From a virus, in the IMG/VR virus record IMGVR_UViG_3300025316_000058, positions 1-26,047 of that record: a stretch of DNA of 26,047 nucleotides, one strand, 5' to 3'. The position numbers and the translations under genes are program-made. Positions 26,045-26,047 of this stretch are shown here, one piece after another. Position 1 is the first letter of the stretch, and each line of letters starts with the position of its first letter. Below the pieces are notes generated by a model. The model was not told where the DNA came from and ran no database searches. It was given only the letters and a program-made list of their open reading frames with translations.

Positions 26045-26047
26045 GAC

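Noticed and set aside
1-26047. tRNA genes, rRNA, portal and terminase genes, integron integrase
   Set aside because: Looked for by eye on both strands; no convincing candidate was found. Portal and terminase probably lie outside the window.

Overview
The window reads as part of a tailed-phage genome (or a prophage / metagenomic phage contig). It holds a plus-strand DNA-metabolism arm, roughly 1-13.7 kb, and a minus-strand lysis and virion arm, roughly 13.7-26 kb. The plus arm has a RecB/Cas4-type nuclease, a VRR-NUC nuclease, an SF2 helicase and a RepA-type primase-helicase. The minus arm has a small-ORF lysis cassette with a GH75-like lysin, tail and adaptor-type proteins, an N4-gp56-like major capsid protein, a scaffold-like protein and a collagen-repeat fibre. 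Portal and terminase are not in the window. GC is high and most starts lack a Shine-Dalgarno sequence, being preceded by C/A-rich sequence. The host cannot be named; a non-proteobacterial host such as Verrucomicrobiota is only a guess.

The remarkable part is 2289-8901, which looks like an integron-type gene-cassette array inside the phage early region. Thirteen hairpin sites separate short cassettes. In the best sites the architecture equals that of integron attC sites base for base in register: outer AAC/GTT core boxes, an unpaired spacer of 5 nt on one arm and 6 on the other, 3 paired bases, one extrahelical base, 5-6 paired bases, a second extrahelical base (T on the plus strand), then a stem and a variable loop. 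Seven cassettes are flanked by exact inverted heptamers, as expected if each cassette was integrated as a circle by recombination at the core box. The cargo is four DNA methyltransferases of four types, a ClpP-like protease, small zinc-ribbon proteins and unknowns. No integron integrase is present in the window.

The array has unusual rules. From the position of the extrahelical bases, the attC polarity is the minus strand, yet all genes but one run on the plus strand, that is antisense to attC; only the ClpP cassette has textbook orientation. The plus-strand genes start inside the loop or arm of their own attC, so the site encodes a variable N-terminal tag, often ending in Pro-Cys-Ser. They run across the far cassette boundary in one invariant reading phase (the core AAC is always an Asn codon, or Asp GAC in one) and take their C-terminal tail and stop codon from the neighbouring cassette. 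At two junctions no stop intervenes and neighbouring cassettes are fused in frame.

Other points: 1-127 is repeated exactly at 770-896; a C/A-rich tandem repeat lies at 118-367; two promoters (for the HTH regulator and the scaffold gene) sit so close to the ATG that the mRNAs should be leaderless, and the second is part of a divergent promoter pair sharing its -35 region; four lysis genes are chained by ATGA overlaps. All alignments and counts were made by eye.
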